Positions 1 through 6,330 of a stretch of 7,594 nucleotides of DNA are shown piece by piece. The stretch's first letter is position 1. Each line of letters begins with the position of its first letter. The notes under the pieces are model-generated. The model did not search any database. It saw nothing but the letters and a program-made list of their open reading frames with translations, and was not told where the DNA came from. A program made the position numbers and the translations under genes. Source of the DNA: an uncultured Lachnospiraceae bacterium (GTDB lineage: Bacteria > Bacillota > Clostridia > Lachnospirales > Lachnospiraceae); assembly GCA_910585605.1 (NCBI GenBank), contig CAJUFL010000097.1, positions 1 through 7,594 on the forward strand, given 5' to 3'.

Positions 1-180
1 TCCCTGGATGCTCTCTTTGACGATGCGGACGGGGATACGGATCTCTATTTTGATTCGGAGGCTGACCTGCTCCGGTGGTTTGCAGAATGCGGAGGCATTG
101 TCGCAGACTCCGCCCAGGCACTGCAGGACATCCTGGATGCTGATTATATCTCCATCCATGAATTTGTAAACCCATATTAG
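1..180 (+). CDS. C-terminal end of a hypothetical protein (partial at left edge)
   Basis: Reading frame 1 is open from the first base to a TAG at 178-180, giving the last 59 residues of a protein whose start lies outside the window. The piece is very acidic (Asp/Glu-rich, starting SLDALFDDADGDTDLYF) and ends HEFVNPY. There are no Cys clusters, membrane segments or recognisable catalytic motifs. The next gene starts 14 bases after the stop with its own AAGGAGGG site, so the two are probably co-transcribed. I do not recognise the family. Acidic small proteins are common in ICE accessory regions (antirestriction proteins are one example), but nothing here is enough to make that call. Confidence 0.6.
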   Translation, partial: SLDALFDDADGDTDLYFDSEADLLRWFAECGGIVADSAQALQDILDADYISIHEFVNPY

Positions 181-194
181 AAGGAGGGACAGGA

Positions 195-749
195 ATGGCA
201 CTTTATAAAAAGCTGGATCTGTGGTCCGTATCTGACGGGCTGGACAAAATGATGGACTACTGCTACAACGGAAACGAAAAAGACAGCCCATACTGGGATC
301 ATTACTGCGACCAGATCAATGAATTATGCAACATGGCGGCTGACCTGTATGTGGAGCTGCAGGATGTAAAAAGTAAACTCTGGTATCAGATGCCCGCAAA
401 AAAGATTGCTTTCTGTGATGAGGACGACTGCAGCCAGACGGCGACTGCATGGTTCAACACTGCGGCGGCAATGTTAGCGGATACTGACATGACGGAACTG
501 CTGGAACATGAGAATATTTACTGCGCAGATGAATGGGCGGAAAAACAGAAACGGGTCTCTGCCCTGGGCAGGCTGACCAAACAGCAGCAGATGTTCCTCT
601 ATACGGAAGTCACCGGATTCATCACCCGGTATCTGGAGCTGTCCGCGGCATTTGACACCATCGAAGCCGTCATCACTGAACTGGATTACCACCAGTCCGC
701 CATGAAGGGCAAAGATGGCGTCACGCTCCCACAGTCAGCATACGTTTAG
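195..749 (+). CDS. Hypothetical protein, 184 aa, putative ICE accessory gene
   Basis: The ATG at 195 follows a very strong ribosome-binding site (AAGGAGGG, 181-188) at good spacing, which fixes the start. The product is soluble-looking, acidic and mostly helical by composition, with Trp/Tyr-rich stretches near the N-terminus (KLDLWSVSDGLDKMMDYCYN) and several Cys residues that are scattered rather than arranged as a metal site. It has no signal peptide, membrane segment or known catalytic motif. It lies in a tight + strand row of four genes ending at the terminator at 1821-1856, and its codon use is GC-richer than the cargo operon to the right. I do not recognise the family. Membership of an ICE accessory cluster is inferred from the nearby topB remnant and the small co-oriented genes. 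Confidence 0.75.
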   Translation: MALYKKLDLWSVSDGLDKMMDYCYNGNEKDSPYWDHYCDQINELCNMAADLYVELQDVKSKLWYQMPAKKIAFCDEDDCSQTATAWFNTAAAMLADTDMTELLEHENIYCADEWAEKQKRVSALGRLTKQQQMFLYTEVTGFITRYLELSAAFDTIEAVITELDYHQSAMKGKDGVTLPQSAYV

Positions 750-796
750 GACAATATAGAAAAATAAGATTATAAATAAACAACAAGGAGGCTTTT

Positions 797-1540
797 ATGT
801 ATATCACTACATCAACTTACGGGGGCATAGACTGGCACGACTCCCGCACCATATACGAACAGTTAAAAAGTGACGGTTCTTACAATATCGGGGAGGATGA
901 GGTTCCGCAAGCCATCGCAGATGACATTGCCAAAGATTTCCCCTATGTGGAGGACATCCGGGAAAAGATCCTGCAGGCGCTTTCCGAAAAGTCCTGTTTC
1001 CGGTTTGCCATCAAGGAGGAGGAAACAGACAGTGAAGGGAATGTAACCTATAAGGACTGCGAAACCAGTGAATTTGACGGTCAGACCTATCTGGAGCGGG
1101 AAGCTGTCTTTGATGGCAGCAAACGGACCTTCCGCCGGGATTACGCCTTCGGGCAGGTTTCCTACATTACAACCTATCATGTTGAAGACATTCCGGATGA
1201 CCAGCTCGGCTATATCGTGACAGAAGATTTCCTTGCTCCGTTCAAAGGCATTCCACTGGTACAAAGACTGTATCATGACATCTTTGATGACCGGGAGGCC
1301 GCACAAAGTTATGCCGAAAACCTCAAGCTGCATGAACTCCAATACCCAACCTCTATTGTTACTTTCCTTATATGCAATAAAGAAAATGTGCCCCAGCAGA
1401 AATGGTATCAACAGCAAAAAGAAGCCATGCAGCTGATGGAAGAAAAAGGGCAGACGTATCTGGATGACAGTTTCCACATTTTAGTTAGGCACCACACAGA
1501 AAACCTGAAGAAACTGGAAAACAAAAAGGAGACGGCATAA
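797..1540 (+). CDS. Hypothetical protein, 247 aa, putative ICE accessory gene
   Basis: The start ATG is preceded by AAGGAGG (785-791) five bases upstream. The protein is acidic and soluble-looking, with no signal peptide or transmembrane helix. The N-terminal third contains an Asp/Glu-rich helical part (IADDIAKDFPYVEDIREKIL). The middle has alternating Thr/Tyr/Phe segments that look like beta strands. The C-terminus is a charged helix (residues ~205-245, Gln/Lys/Glu-rich). The stop codon overlaps the next start by one base (TAATG at 1538-1542), so translation of the next gene is probably coupled. I do not recognise the family and assign no function. A long antisense reading frame across the same stretch is a coding shadow. 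Confidence 0.75.
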   Translation: MYITTSTYGGIDWHDSRTIYEQLKSDGSYNIGEDEVPQAIADDIAKDFPYVEDIREKILQALSEKSCFRFAIKEEETDSEGNVTYKDCETSEFDGQTYLEREAVFDGSKRTFRRDYAFGQVSYITTYHVEDIPDDQLGYIVTEDFLAPFKGIPLVQRLYHDIFDDREAAQSYAENLKLHELQYPTSIVTFLICNKENVPQQKWYQQQKEAMQLMEEKGQTYLDDSFHILVRHHTENLKKLENKKETA

Positions 1541-1791
1541 TGAAAGACCAAAAACAGACCATAAAATGCTCCGCCTGCCAGCACTGCAGCGGGTTCCGCT
1601 CTTTGGGGAATACAAGAACCAGCTTCACCTGCAGGCATCCTGACCAGCGCTATATCGAGAACTATTTCCATAAAAAAAGGATGCAGAAAATGCCCGGTTT
1701 CCTTGGATATGGGGCAAGATATTCGGATACTGTCCCTGTCAAGACATCACCAGCATGGTGTCCAAAGAAAAAAACACCAAAAGAAAAATAA
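1540..1791 (+). CDS. Small Cys-rich protein, putative zinc-binding, 83 aa
   Basis: The start ATG at 1540 overlaps the stop of the upstream gene (TAATG). A Shine-Dalgarno sequence (AAAGGAG, 1525-1531) lies inside that gene eight bases upstream. The protein is small and very basic (pI clearly high from the Lys/Arg count). It has five cysteines: a CSACQHC cluster (residues ~10-16), a single Cys in the FTCRHPDQRY motif (~30), and a Trp-Cys-Pro near the C-terminus (~74). CxxCxxC plus later Cys and His suggests a small zinc-ribbon-like fold; this is inference from spacing only. It is the last gene before the terminator at 1821-1856. The family is not recognised by name. Confidence 0.75.
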   Translation: MKDQKQTIKCSACQHCSGFRSLGNTRTSFTCRHPDQRYIENYFHKKRMQKMPGFLGYGARYSDTVPVKTSPAWCPKKKTPKEK

Positions 1792-1820
1792 AACAGGCAA
1801 TGCCCGCTTTAGAAGCAACC

Positions 1821-1856
1821 GGGGAGATGCAGCTTATGCTGTGTCTCCCCTTTTTT
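1821..1856 (+). terminator. Rho-independent terminator of the left gene cluster
   Basis: The arms GGGGAGA (1821-1827) and TCTCCCC (1844-1850) pair perfectly. Inside them CAGC/GCTG extends the stem across a TG/TG mismatch to a TTAT loop, and TTTTTT (1851-1856) follows directly. It sits 29 bases after the last + strand gene and just before the convergent topB remnant. It has a T-run only on the + strand, so it acts in one direction. Confidence 0.9.
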
Positions 1857-1861
1857 ATTCT

Positions 1862-1986
1862 CATCCGTGGCTCACACAACACTGTCCACTCTTGCATCGT
1901 GCATAAGCTCTTTTAATACTTTGTACTGCGCCGCTGTGCCGCTCTTTACTTCTGTCTGCCATTCCTCCGGTATCATGGGCAGGCTC
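1862..1986. repeat. 125-bp direct repeat, copy 1 (topB-derived)
   Basis: This stretch matches 6428-6552 without gaps, with 7 mismatches in 125 (counted by eye: positions 1872, 1938, 1939, 1941, 1943, 1969 and 1979). Both copies have the same orientation. The left limit is where both copies depart from topB after the Ala-Thr-Asp codons. The right limit is where copy 2 leaves topB, near the ribU stop. The repeats bracket the whole TCS/ABC operon and lie 4,566 bp apart, start to start. Confidence 0.93.
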
Positions 1987-2171
1987 TCATAATTCCACTT
2001 TTTCCATGCATCGGAATAGGCTTCCGGCTGTGCAAGCTCAACCAGATGCCCGATACACCATGAAACAATGTAGCCGTTCCCCTCCATGTATCCGTCTTTT
2101 CTTTCATCAGCACCGATCACACGGGCAATCGACTGTGCCACACTCGGCTTCTCTACTATTACCAACTGCAT
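1862..2171 (-). pseudogene. topB: DNA topoisomerase III, N-terminal remnant (truncated)
   Basis: From an ATG at 2171 with a good AAGGAGG site (2180-2186, eight bases away), 99 codons read as the start of a type IA topoisomerase III. They contain the Toprim glutamate motif VEKPS (Glu7), then WCIGHL and the stretch LPMIPEEWQTEV typical of TopB. The frame ends at TGA (1872-1874), where the family normally has Cys. Beyond it only the codons for Ala-Thr-Asp and two or three further bases still match topB before the sequence becomes unrelated. Full TopB proteins are roughly 600-700 residues. This piece therefore lacks the metal-binding Asp motif (ATDxGREGE region) and the active-site Tyr and cannot be a working enzyme. 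It is convergent to the genes on its left. topB is a usual ICE component, which supports an ICE origin for this region. Its first ~124 bases from the truncation point are repeated at 6428-6552. Confidence 0.9.
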
Positions 2172-2211
2172 AAAAATTTCCTCCTTAATTTTCTGTTTTT
2201 ATATTTGCTAA

Positions 2212-2255
2212 AATTAAAAAAGGTAGCTGATTTTCTGTTAAGATAAACCGCTACC
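2212..2255 (-). terminator. Terminator behind the TCS/ABC operon
   Basis: Read on the - strand, GGTAGC (2255-2250) pairs with GCTACC (2227-2222) around an imperfect A/T-rich interior, and TTTTTTAATTTT follows. It lies after the histidine kinase and before the ribosome-binding site of the topB remnant, so it should stop operon transcription before topB. The stem is short (six perfect pairs), so strength is uncertain. Confidence 0.6.
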
Positions 2256-2270
2256 AAAGGTAAACAATAT

Positions 2271-2292
2271 TCAGTATTTCATATCCTCCTTT
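2271..2292 (-). other. Strong Shine-Dalgarno with 3-codon minicistron (possible leader or gene remnant)
   Basis: On the - strand, AAAGGAGG (2292-2285) is followed two bases later by ATG AAA TAC TGA (Met-Lys-Tyr-stop, 2282-2271). The terminator hairpin begins 15 bases beyond the stop. A strong ribosome site, a tiny reading frame and then a terminator is the layout of a translation-linked attenuator. However, the SD-to-ATG spacing is too short for efficient initiation. It could equally be the ribosome site of a gene deleted from this spot. Confidence 0.3.
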
Positions 2293-2483
2293 CTGCTTTG
2301 ACGCTGTAAATAAAAAAGTACAGCTAAGACTTTTCCTTTGCTGACCTTTTCAAATTTTTATTAAACCGATAACTGACAATCCATATTATCTGTACGCAAG
2401 GACTATCACCTATCTTTTTGTTCTATATTCTGATATGCCCTGTAACAGTGGCAAATCTTAAAAGTAGGCGTCTTTCTAAATGA
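2293..2483. other. AT-rich non-coding stretch downstream of the kinase
   Basis: I see no coding frame here. On the - strand a small A-run/T-run hairpin, AAAAGT (2334-2329) with ACTTTT (2319-2314) followed by TTATTT, could be a weak terminator or pause site. No convincing -35/-10 pair is visible for transcription of the downstream topB remnant. Confidence 0.4.
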
Positions 2484-3386
2484 TTAATTTAATACTTGTA
2501 ATTTAACTATAATCTTAAAAATGTTGTTATCAACAATGGCAAAAATTTCTCCATCCATCCGATTCAGTAATTCTTTTGCAATAGATAAGCCCAAACCTGT
2601 TGATGAAGATGTCCTTGCCTCATCGCTCTTGTAAAAACGTTCAAATATTTTATCCGCATCAATCTTCGTTGTAGATAAAATATCATTATAAAAGGTAATC
2701 TCAATTTTTTCATCTTTCTGCAGCATAGAAATACCAACTTCTTTTTCTCCATGCTCAATTACATTTTTCAAAATATTTTGAAAAACACGTCTCAATGCAA
2801 CATCATTCACAACCGCGTATATTGGTACTTCTGGTATAGAGCAATCCGGTGTAATATTTGCCTTTTTTAAATCGTTGTAAAAACCAAATACAGTATCACG
2901 AAGAATTTGATTGATGCAACATTTTGTTAATGATATTTCATAAGACTTATGGAATAACTTGGCATAAGTAAATAGTTCCTCCAACATTTCTTCCAATGCA
3001 GAAATCTGTTGTTTTATAATCGGAAAATACTCCTTTTGCTCTGCCAATGTATCACACTGGCAGAGCAGTTGAAAATAACCACTCAATGATGTTAAAGGAG
3101 TACGAATATCATGTGATATATTGGTGACAGTTTTCTTAATATTGTCTTCATTAGTCAAGCACTCCGCCTTAAACATAGAACATTGTTTTGACAAATGATT
3201 GATATTATTTATTAAATCATTCATGCATCCATTACTATACTCTCCAGAAACAACCATATTTGTCTGGTGAGTATTGATAAACTCTATCTGTCTGTTAATG
3301 CTCTTTATCTGCCAAACCATATACAGATGCCTAAATAATATGCAAAGCAAAACTACTGCTAATGTCACACACACAAACATATCCAT
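2484..3386 (-). CDS. Sensor histidine kinase of a peptide-antibiotic-type two-component system
   Basis: This is a membrane histidine kinase that should autophosphorylate and pass phosphate to the response regulator encoded at 5247-5921. One N-terminal transmembrane helix (residues ~4-24) is followed by a short linker, with no extracytoplasmic sensor domain. The H-box is NISHDIRTPL with phospho-acceptor His92. The N-box is QNILKNVIEHG (Asn204/Asn208). The F-box is FERFYK (~248-253) and the G2 box STGLGLS (~262-268). The usual DxGxG G1 box is replaced by FYNDI (~232-236), a replacement I associate with kinases paired with BcrA-type exporters. Near-absence of an outer domain fits kinases that sense through the partner transporter, but that is inference. 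The gene starts 16 bases after the permease stop with only a weak ribosome site (AAGGGA), so it probably depends on read-through translation and sits at the end of the operon. Confidence 0.92.
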   Translation of the reverse strand: MDMFVCVTLAVVLLCILFRHLYMVWQIKSINRQIEFINTHQTNMVVSGEYSNGCMNDLINNINHLSKQCSMFKAECLTNEDNIKKTVTNISHDIRTPLTSLSGYFQLLCQCDTLAEQKEYFPIIKQQISALEEMLEELFTYAKLFHKSYEISLTKCCINQILRDTVFGFYNDLKKANITPDCSIPEVPIYAVVNDVALRRVFQNILKNVIEHGEKEVGISMLQKDEKIEITFYNDILSTTKIDADKIFERFYKSDEARTSSSTGLGLSIAKELLNRMDGEIFAIVDNNIFKIIVKLQVLN

Positions 3387-3402
3387 ACCGTTTAACCGTC
3401 CC

Positions 3403-4254
3403 TTATCTTAAATCTCTCTTTTGAATAATGATTGAAGAAAAAATATTCATAAGCACAATGGCACATACCGCGACGGCACCTGCTCTCATAAATATAATTT
3501 CATCACCGTTTAAAGGAAGCACTCCAACATATCCTGATGTTGTGTAATTCAAAATACTAAAATCAGTAACAGATTTCAGACGTTCAAAAACAGCTAACAG
3601 AATTGCATCAACAAATTGTAAAATACCTGCCGCAATCAAAATTCCGGACAACATAGTGGCAACAGAACTTCTGGTAATGTAATAGAGCAATAATACAAAC
3701 ATTCCATATCCGATATGAAGTAATATTTGTATTAACAAAAAATATAACCCCTGTGATATTCCTGCCAAACTCGCATACCCAAAAAACATCTGACTTCCAA
3801 GCATTGTAGCGAACATAGCCGCAATAATCATTAAAGCTGTATAAATACTGATTGTAATAAATTTGCTTATCACTAAGAATGCCCGATTTTTTACCTGCCC
3901 GATAATATTCTTCATGAAACTATTACGCCCTTCCGATCCAGCAAAGTATACAACAAATACAGTCAGAAACATCAATAACATCCTGCTTTTAATATTTACA
4001 GAAAACAGTTCCATGAATGGAATTATGTTCCCATTACACCACTCCGGATTTACAGAACCAATATAAATACCCCAGCTAACATCACCACCATTCTCTAAAT
4101 TTTCAAGAGCAAGAGGATTATTATTGTAGTAATTTATATCCTGCCCAGTCATAAAAACAGAAGCAACCATCATCAGTATAGAAGCCGCCAGAATAATCCA
4201 CGCTGCCTTGCTCTTTATCATTCGGTATATATCCATTTTCAATACATTAAGCAT
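3403..4254 (-). CDS. ABC-2 type permease of peptide-antibiotic exporter
   Basis: This is the membrane subunit expected to pair with the ATPase encoded just upstream (4247-5161) and expel or remove membrane-active antibiotics. Six hydrophobic helices are visible at residues ~17-35, 92-106, 126-152, 170-193, 199-223 and 257-277. An outer loop of about 55 residues lies between helices 1 and 2, and a basic C-terminus (IIQKRDLR) follows. That is the ABC-2 layout of BcrB and LanE/LanG. I place the start at ATG 4254 (283 aa), because GGAGGT lies seven bases ahead of it. A longer form from TTG at 4269 is possible but would start on top of that site. The start overlaps the ATPase stop by eight bases (ATGCTTAA), so the two are translationally coupled. 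Only one permease is encoded, as in BcrAB-type systems, whereas LanFEG has two. Confidence 0.9.
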   Translation of the reverse strand: MLNVLKMDIYRMIKSKAAWIILAASILMMVASVFMTGQDINYYNNNPLALENLENGGDVSWGIYIGSVNPEWCNGNIIPFMELFSVNIKSRMLLMFLTVFVVYFAGSEGRNSFMKNIIGQVKNRAFLVISKFITISIYTALMIIAAMFATMLGSQMFFGYASLAGISQGLYFLLIQILLHIGYGMFVLLLYYITRSSVATMLSGILIAAGILQFVDAILLAVFERLKSVTDFSILNYTTSGYVGVLPLNGDEIIFMRAGAVAVCAIVLMNIFSSIIIQKRDLR

Positions 4255-5161
4255 GAGAAATACCTCCAATCATTTCAAGAAAATAATCTTCAAAAGCCCT
4301 GCTTGCAACAGATATGGATATTATCATTATGCCATTCTGCGAAAGTTCCATAGCAATTTTTCCGCTATCACCTAATCTCTCAAATATATGGATTGTACTG
4401 CTGTCTATTACTTGATACTTTGTAAATCCAAGTTTATTCAATATAGGTAATGCCCTATCCGGATTTGGCATTTTCAGTTCAATATGTTCATTACAGGCAA
4501 TATCTAATTCATCATGTGATAGTTCTTTTACCAGCTCACCATTATTTATAAAGCCAAAATTTGTTGCAACCTTTGAGAGTTCCTCCAGAATATGGCTTGA
4601 AATAATAATAGTAATATCCTTCCTTTTATTTAAATCTAAAAGAGTATTTCTGATTTCTGCAATTCCCTGCGGATCAAGACCGTTGATAGGTTCATCAAGC
4701 AATAATAAATCTGGTTCGCCTACAAGTGCCATAGCAATACCAAGCCTTTGTTTCATTCCCAATGAAAATTGGGATACTTTTTTCTTGCCAACGCTGCCTA
4801 ATCCGACAGTATCCAAAATTTCCTCTATATAACCTTTTTGGTTAATTCCTGTACAGATACACTTTAATTTGAGATTGTCATACGCCGTCATTCCCGGATA
4901 TAAGCCCGGAATTTCAATAAGGTTTCCTATGCGAGACAGCACTTTAATCCGTTCTTTTCCGCTATGCCCCATAAAAGTAATCTCTCCATTTGTTGGGGCA
5001 ATAAGACCACCTATCATCTTGAGAAGTGTGGTTTTGCCTGCGCCATTCTTTCCAACTAGCCCATAGATTTCTCCACGATAAATATTGATATTTACGCTAT
5101 TGACCGCTGCTTGATGTTTATATTTTTTTGTCAAGCTATTGGTAGTCAGCAATTCATTCAT
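4247..5161 (-). CDS. ABC transporter ATPase, BcrA/LanF type (bacitracin or lantibiotic protection)
   Basis: This cytoplasmic ATP-binding subunit of 304 residues powers the exporter. Walker A is GKNGAGKT (37-44), the signature FSLGMKQR (132-139), Walker B LLLLDEP (152-158), the D-loop GLDP (161-164) and the H-loop His190. In the Q-loop position the protein has Glu83 within LIEIPGLYPG; this E-loop is a known mark of LanF lantibiotic-immunity ATPases. About 80 residues follow the nucleotide-binding domain, as in BcrA. The start ATG at 5161 has AAGGAGGT (5169-5176) seven bases upstream. An 85-base gap separates it from the regulator gene and holds a candidate regulated promoter (5191-5246). It overlaps the permease start by eight bases. 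The exact drug cannot be read from sequence; family context suggests bacitracin, a lantibiotic or a host defence peptide. Confidence 0.94.
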   Translation of the reverse strand: MNELLTTNSLTKKYKHQAAVNSVNINIYRGEIYGLVGKNGAGKTTLLKMIGGLIAPTNGEITFMGHSGKERIKVLSRIGNLIEIPGLYPGMTAYDNLKLKCICTGINQKGYIEEILDTVGLGSVGKKKVSQFSLGMKQRLGIAMALVGEPDLLLLDEPINGLDPQGIAEIRNTLLDLNKRKDITIIISSHILEELSKVATNFGFINNGELVKELSHDELDIACNEHIELKMPNPDRALPILNKLGFTKYQVIDSSTIHIFERLGDSGKIAMELSQNGIMIISISVASRAFEDYFLEMIGGISHA

Positions 5162-5190
5162 CAGAATAACCTCCTTTTTATGATGTCCCT

Positions 5191-5246
5191 ATTCTACCAA
5201 GCAACCGCCAAAACATCGCTAAGAAAAGTTTAAGAAATGTATAAGA
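5191..5246 (-). promoter_or_regulatory. Candidate regulated promoter of the ABC genes with three 11-bp-spaced operator boxes
   Basis: On the - strand TCTTA occurs three times at exact 11-base steps (5246-5242, 5235-5231, 5224-5220), directly after the regulator stop codon. The two boxes nearer the ABC genes fit TCT-N8-TCT, the spacing known for NisR-type operators, and the third continues the register. After 23 bases comes TAGAAT (5196-5191) preceded by TGG, an extended -10. No good -35 is present, as expected for an activator-dependent promoter. Boxes beginning about position -36 and going upstream fit activation by an OmpR-class regulator, presumably the adjacent one. Binding is inference. 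Confidence 0.55.
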
Positions 5247-5921
5247 CTATTCCGCAATCTTAAATCCAATCCCCCAAACAGTTTCTATATATTCATCTTC
5301 CGTATGCTGTTTGATTTTTGAACGAATGTGACTGACATGGACATTGACCGTTTTATCTTCACCAATATAATAATCATCCCATGCATAATCATATATTTCC
5401 TGTTTTGAAAATACCTTGTCTGTTCTGGAAAGCAACAATTCTAAAATCTTAAACTCTTGTCTGGTAAGAATTATTTCGTGTCCTTTAATGGAAACGGTAT
5501 GCTTTTGTTTTGACAGACTTAAATCTTTATATTGAATTATGTCAGAATCCTGTGATTGTAGTGTAGACTTTCTGATCTGTACACTGATTCTCGCATAAAG
5601 TTCTTCCAGTTCAAAGGGTTTAGTTATATAGTCATCTGCTCCCGACATTAGAGAATCAACCTTTGTGTCAAGTTCATCTTTTGCTGAAAGGATAATTATC
5701 GGAGTTTTTATATCCGGTTTGATTTTTTGTATTAATTCATTACCATTTATTCCTGGCAACATTAAATCAAGGATAATAATATCAAAAGTTTGATTCTTCA
5801 AATACAACAGAGCTTCAGTTCCTGAAAATGCCTGTATGCAATCAAATGATTTTTTCTTCAAATAGTCACATACCATATTATTTATTTCGGTATTGTCTTC
5901 CACAATAAGTATTTTCTTCAT
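5247..5921 (-). CDS. OmpR/PhoB-family response regulator
   Basis: This is a DNA-binding response regulator of 224 residues, the normal length. The N-terminal receiver domain (1-~118) has the acidic pair Glu8/Asp9, phospho-acceptor Asp52 in IILDLMLPG, Ser79 and Lys101 in YITKPFE. The C-terminal winged helix (~128-223) has the recognition-helix region DKTVNVHVSHIRSKI and ends VWGIGFKIAE, typical of the OmpR class. It should be phosphorylated by the kinase encoded at 2484-3386 and activate the ABC genes through the repeats just downstream of its own gene. Its ATG overlaps the stop of the HTH gene (ATGA at 5921-5918), so the two are translated as a coupled pair. Unusually, regulator and kinase are separated by the transporter genes. 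Confidence 0.95.
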   Translation of the reverse strand: MKKILIVEDNTEINNMVCDYLKKKSFDCIQAFSGTEALLYLKNQTFDIIILDLMLPGINGNELIQKIKPDIKTPIIILSAKDELDTKVDSLMSGADDYITKPFELEELYARISVQIRKSTLQSQDSDIIQYKDLSLSKQKHTVSIKGHEIILTRQEFKILELLLSRTDKVFSKQEIYDYAWDDYYIGEDKTVNVHVSHIRSKIKQHTEDEYIETVWGIGFKIAE

Positions 5922-6115
5922 AATTGTCTATCTCCGTTCTGTTTACTGATTGTTTTTCGTCTTGCATCAACAGGCTTCTTTGCATCTTTTGGAATTGCCC
6001 AAACTCTGCTGAAATGTATTACGCCCTTAATCCTATTTTCTGAACATAATCTCTGTATCCTGCGTTCTGAAATTCCCCATTTTTCTGCTGTTTCTTTCAC
6101 TGACATATATTCCAT
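5918..6115 (-). CDS. Small helix-turn-helix DNA-binding protein, 65 aa
   Basis: This is the first gene of the operon. The sequence has a MerR/excisionase-like HTH: SVKETAEKWGISERRIQRL (~5-23) forms the helix-turn-helix, and the later GVIHFSRVWAIPKDAKKP (~32-49) fits the wing of such domains. The tail is basic (RRKTISK). The first ATG (6115) is chosen because GGAGGG (6123-6128) lies seven bases ahead; a second Met three codons later is possible. The stop overlaps the response regulator start by four bases (ATGA). Its role is not known: it may be an auxiliary regulator of the operon. An excisionase role is less likely because no recombinase gene is nearby. Confidence 0.85.
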   Translation of the reverse strand: MEYMSVKETAEKWGISERRIQRLCSENRIKGVIHFSRVWAIPKDAKKPVDARRKTISKQNGDRQL

Positions 6116-6140
6116 AATCTTTCCCTCCGCTTATGTTTCC

Positions 6141-6169
6141 ATTTTAGACGGTTAAACGAATAATTGCAA
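6141..6169 (-). promoter_or_regulatory. Sigma-A-type promoter of the HTH-regulator operon
   Basis: TTGCAA (6169-6164), a 17-base spacer and TAAAAT (6146-6141) form a good housekeeping promoter. It would give a leader of roughly 20 bases before the HTH start codon. The -35 lies inside the 8-bp palindrome ATTGCAAT (6163-6170), which could be part of an operator. Confidence 0.7.
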
Positions 6170-6193
6170 TCACTTTTTATGTACAATATGTTT

Positions 6194-6328
6194 CTACAAA
6201 ATTGCCAATCTACTCGGAACACTAATACCAATATCTTTTAACTGTTGGGCATTCAGATTATGAAATATTGTGGGCAGGTATTTCTCTGCTTTGGGGAATA
6301 CACTTTCATTTCCTACGGTAATAATCGC
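6194..6328 (-). pseudogene. Remnant of an unidentified gene, last 44 codons
   Basis: On the - strand a frame runs from about 6328 to a TAG at 6196-6194 and encodes 44 residues that look like real protein (TVGNESVFPKAEKYLPTIFH, then NAQQLKDIGISVPSRLAIL). It has no start codon or ribosome site. Upstream it runs into a T-run and then a terminator, so only a C-terminal tail survives. It ends 24 bases before the -35 of the HTH promoter. I do not recognise the parent protein. It shows that the operon was joined to foreign sequence on this side. Confidence 0.45.
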
Positions 6329-6330
6329 AT

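Noticed and set aside
863..1477. Long - strand reading frame of 204 codons
   Set aside because: It lies wholly inside the 797-1540 gene, has no supporting ribosome site, and has the hydrophobic composition typical of an antisense shadow.
1855..1866. Group II intron 5' end at the topB break
   Set aside because: The sequence after the break (AGAATAAAA on the - strand) does not start with the GUGYG consensus, and no domain V-like hairpin was seen.
1703..1906. + strand frame overlapping the Cys-rich gene end and the terminator
   Set aside because: It runs through the terminator hairpin and into the convergent topB piece, and the Cys-rich frame has the better ribosome site.
2256..2483. Promoter for topB or the left element genes
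   Set aside because: Several AT-rich hexamers exist, but no -35/-10 pair had both reasonable matches and 16-18 base spacing.
5220..5246. CRISPR-like array
   Set aside because: Five-base units at 11-base steps are operator boxes by size and place. No repeat-spacer array occurs in the window.
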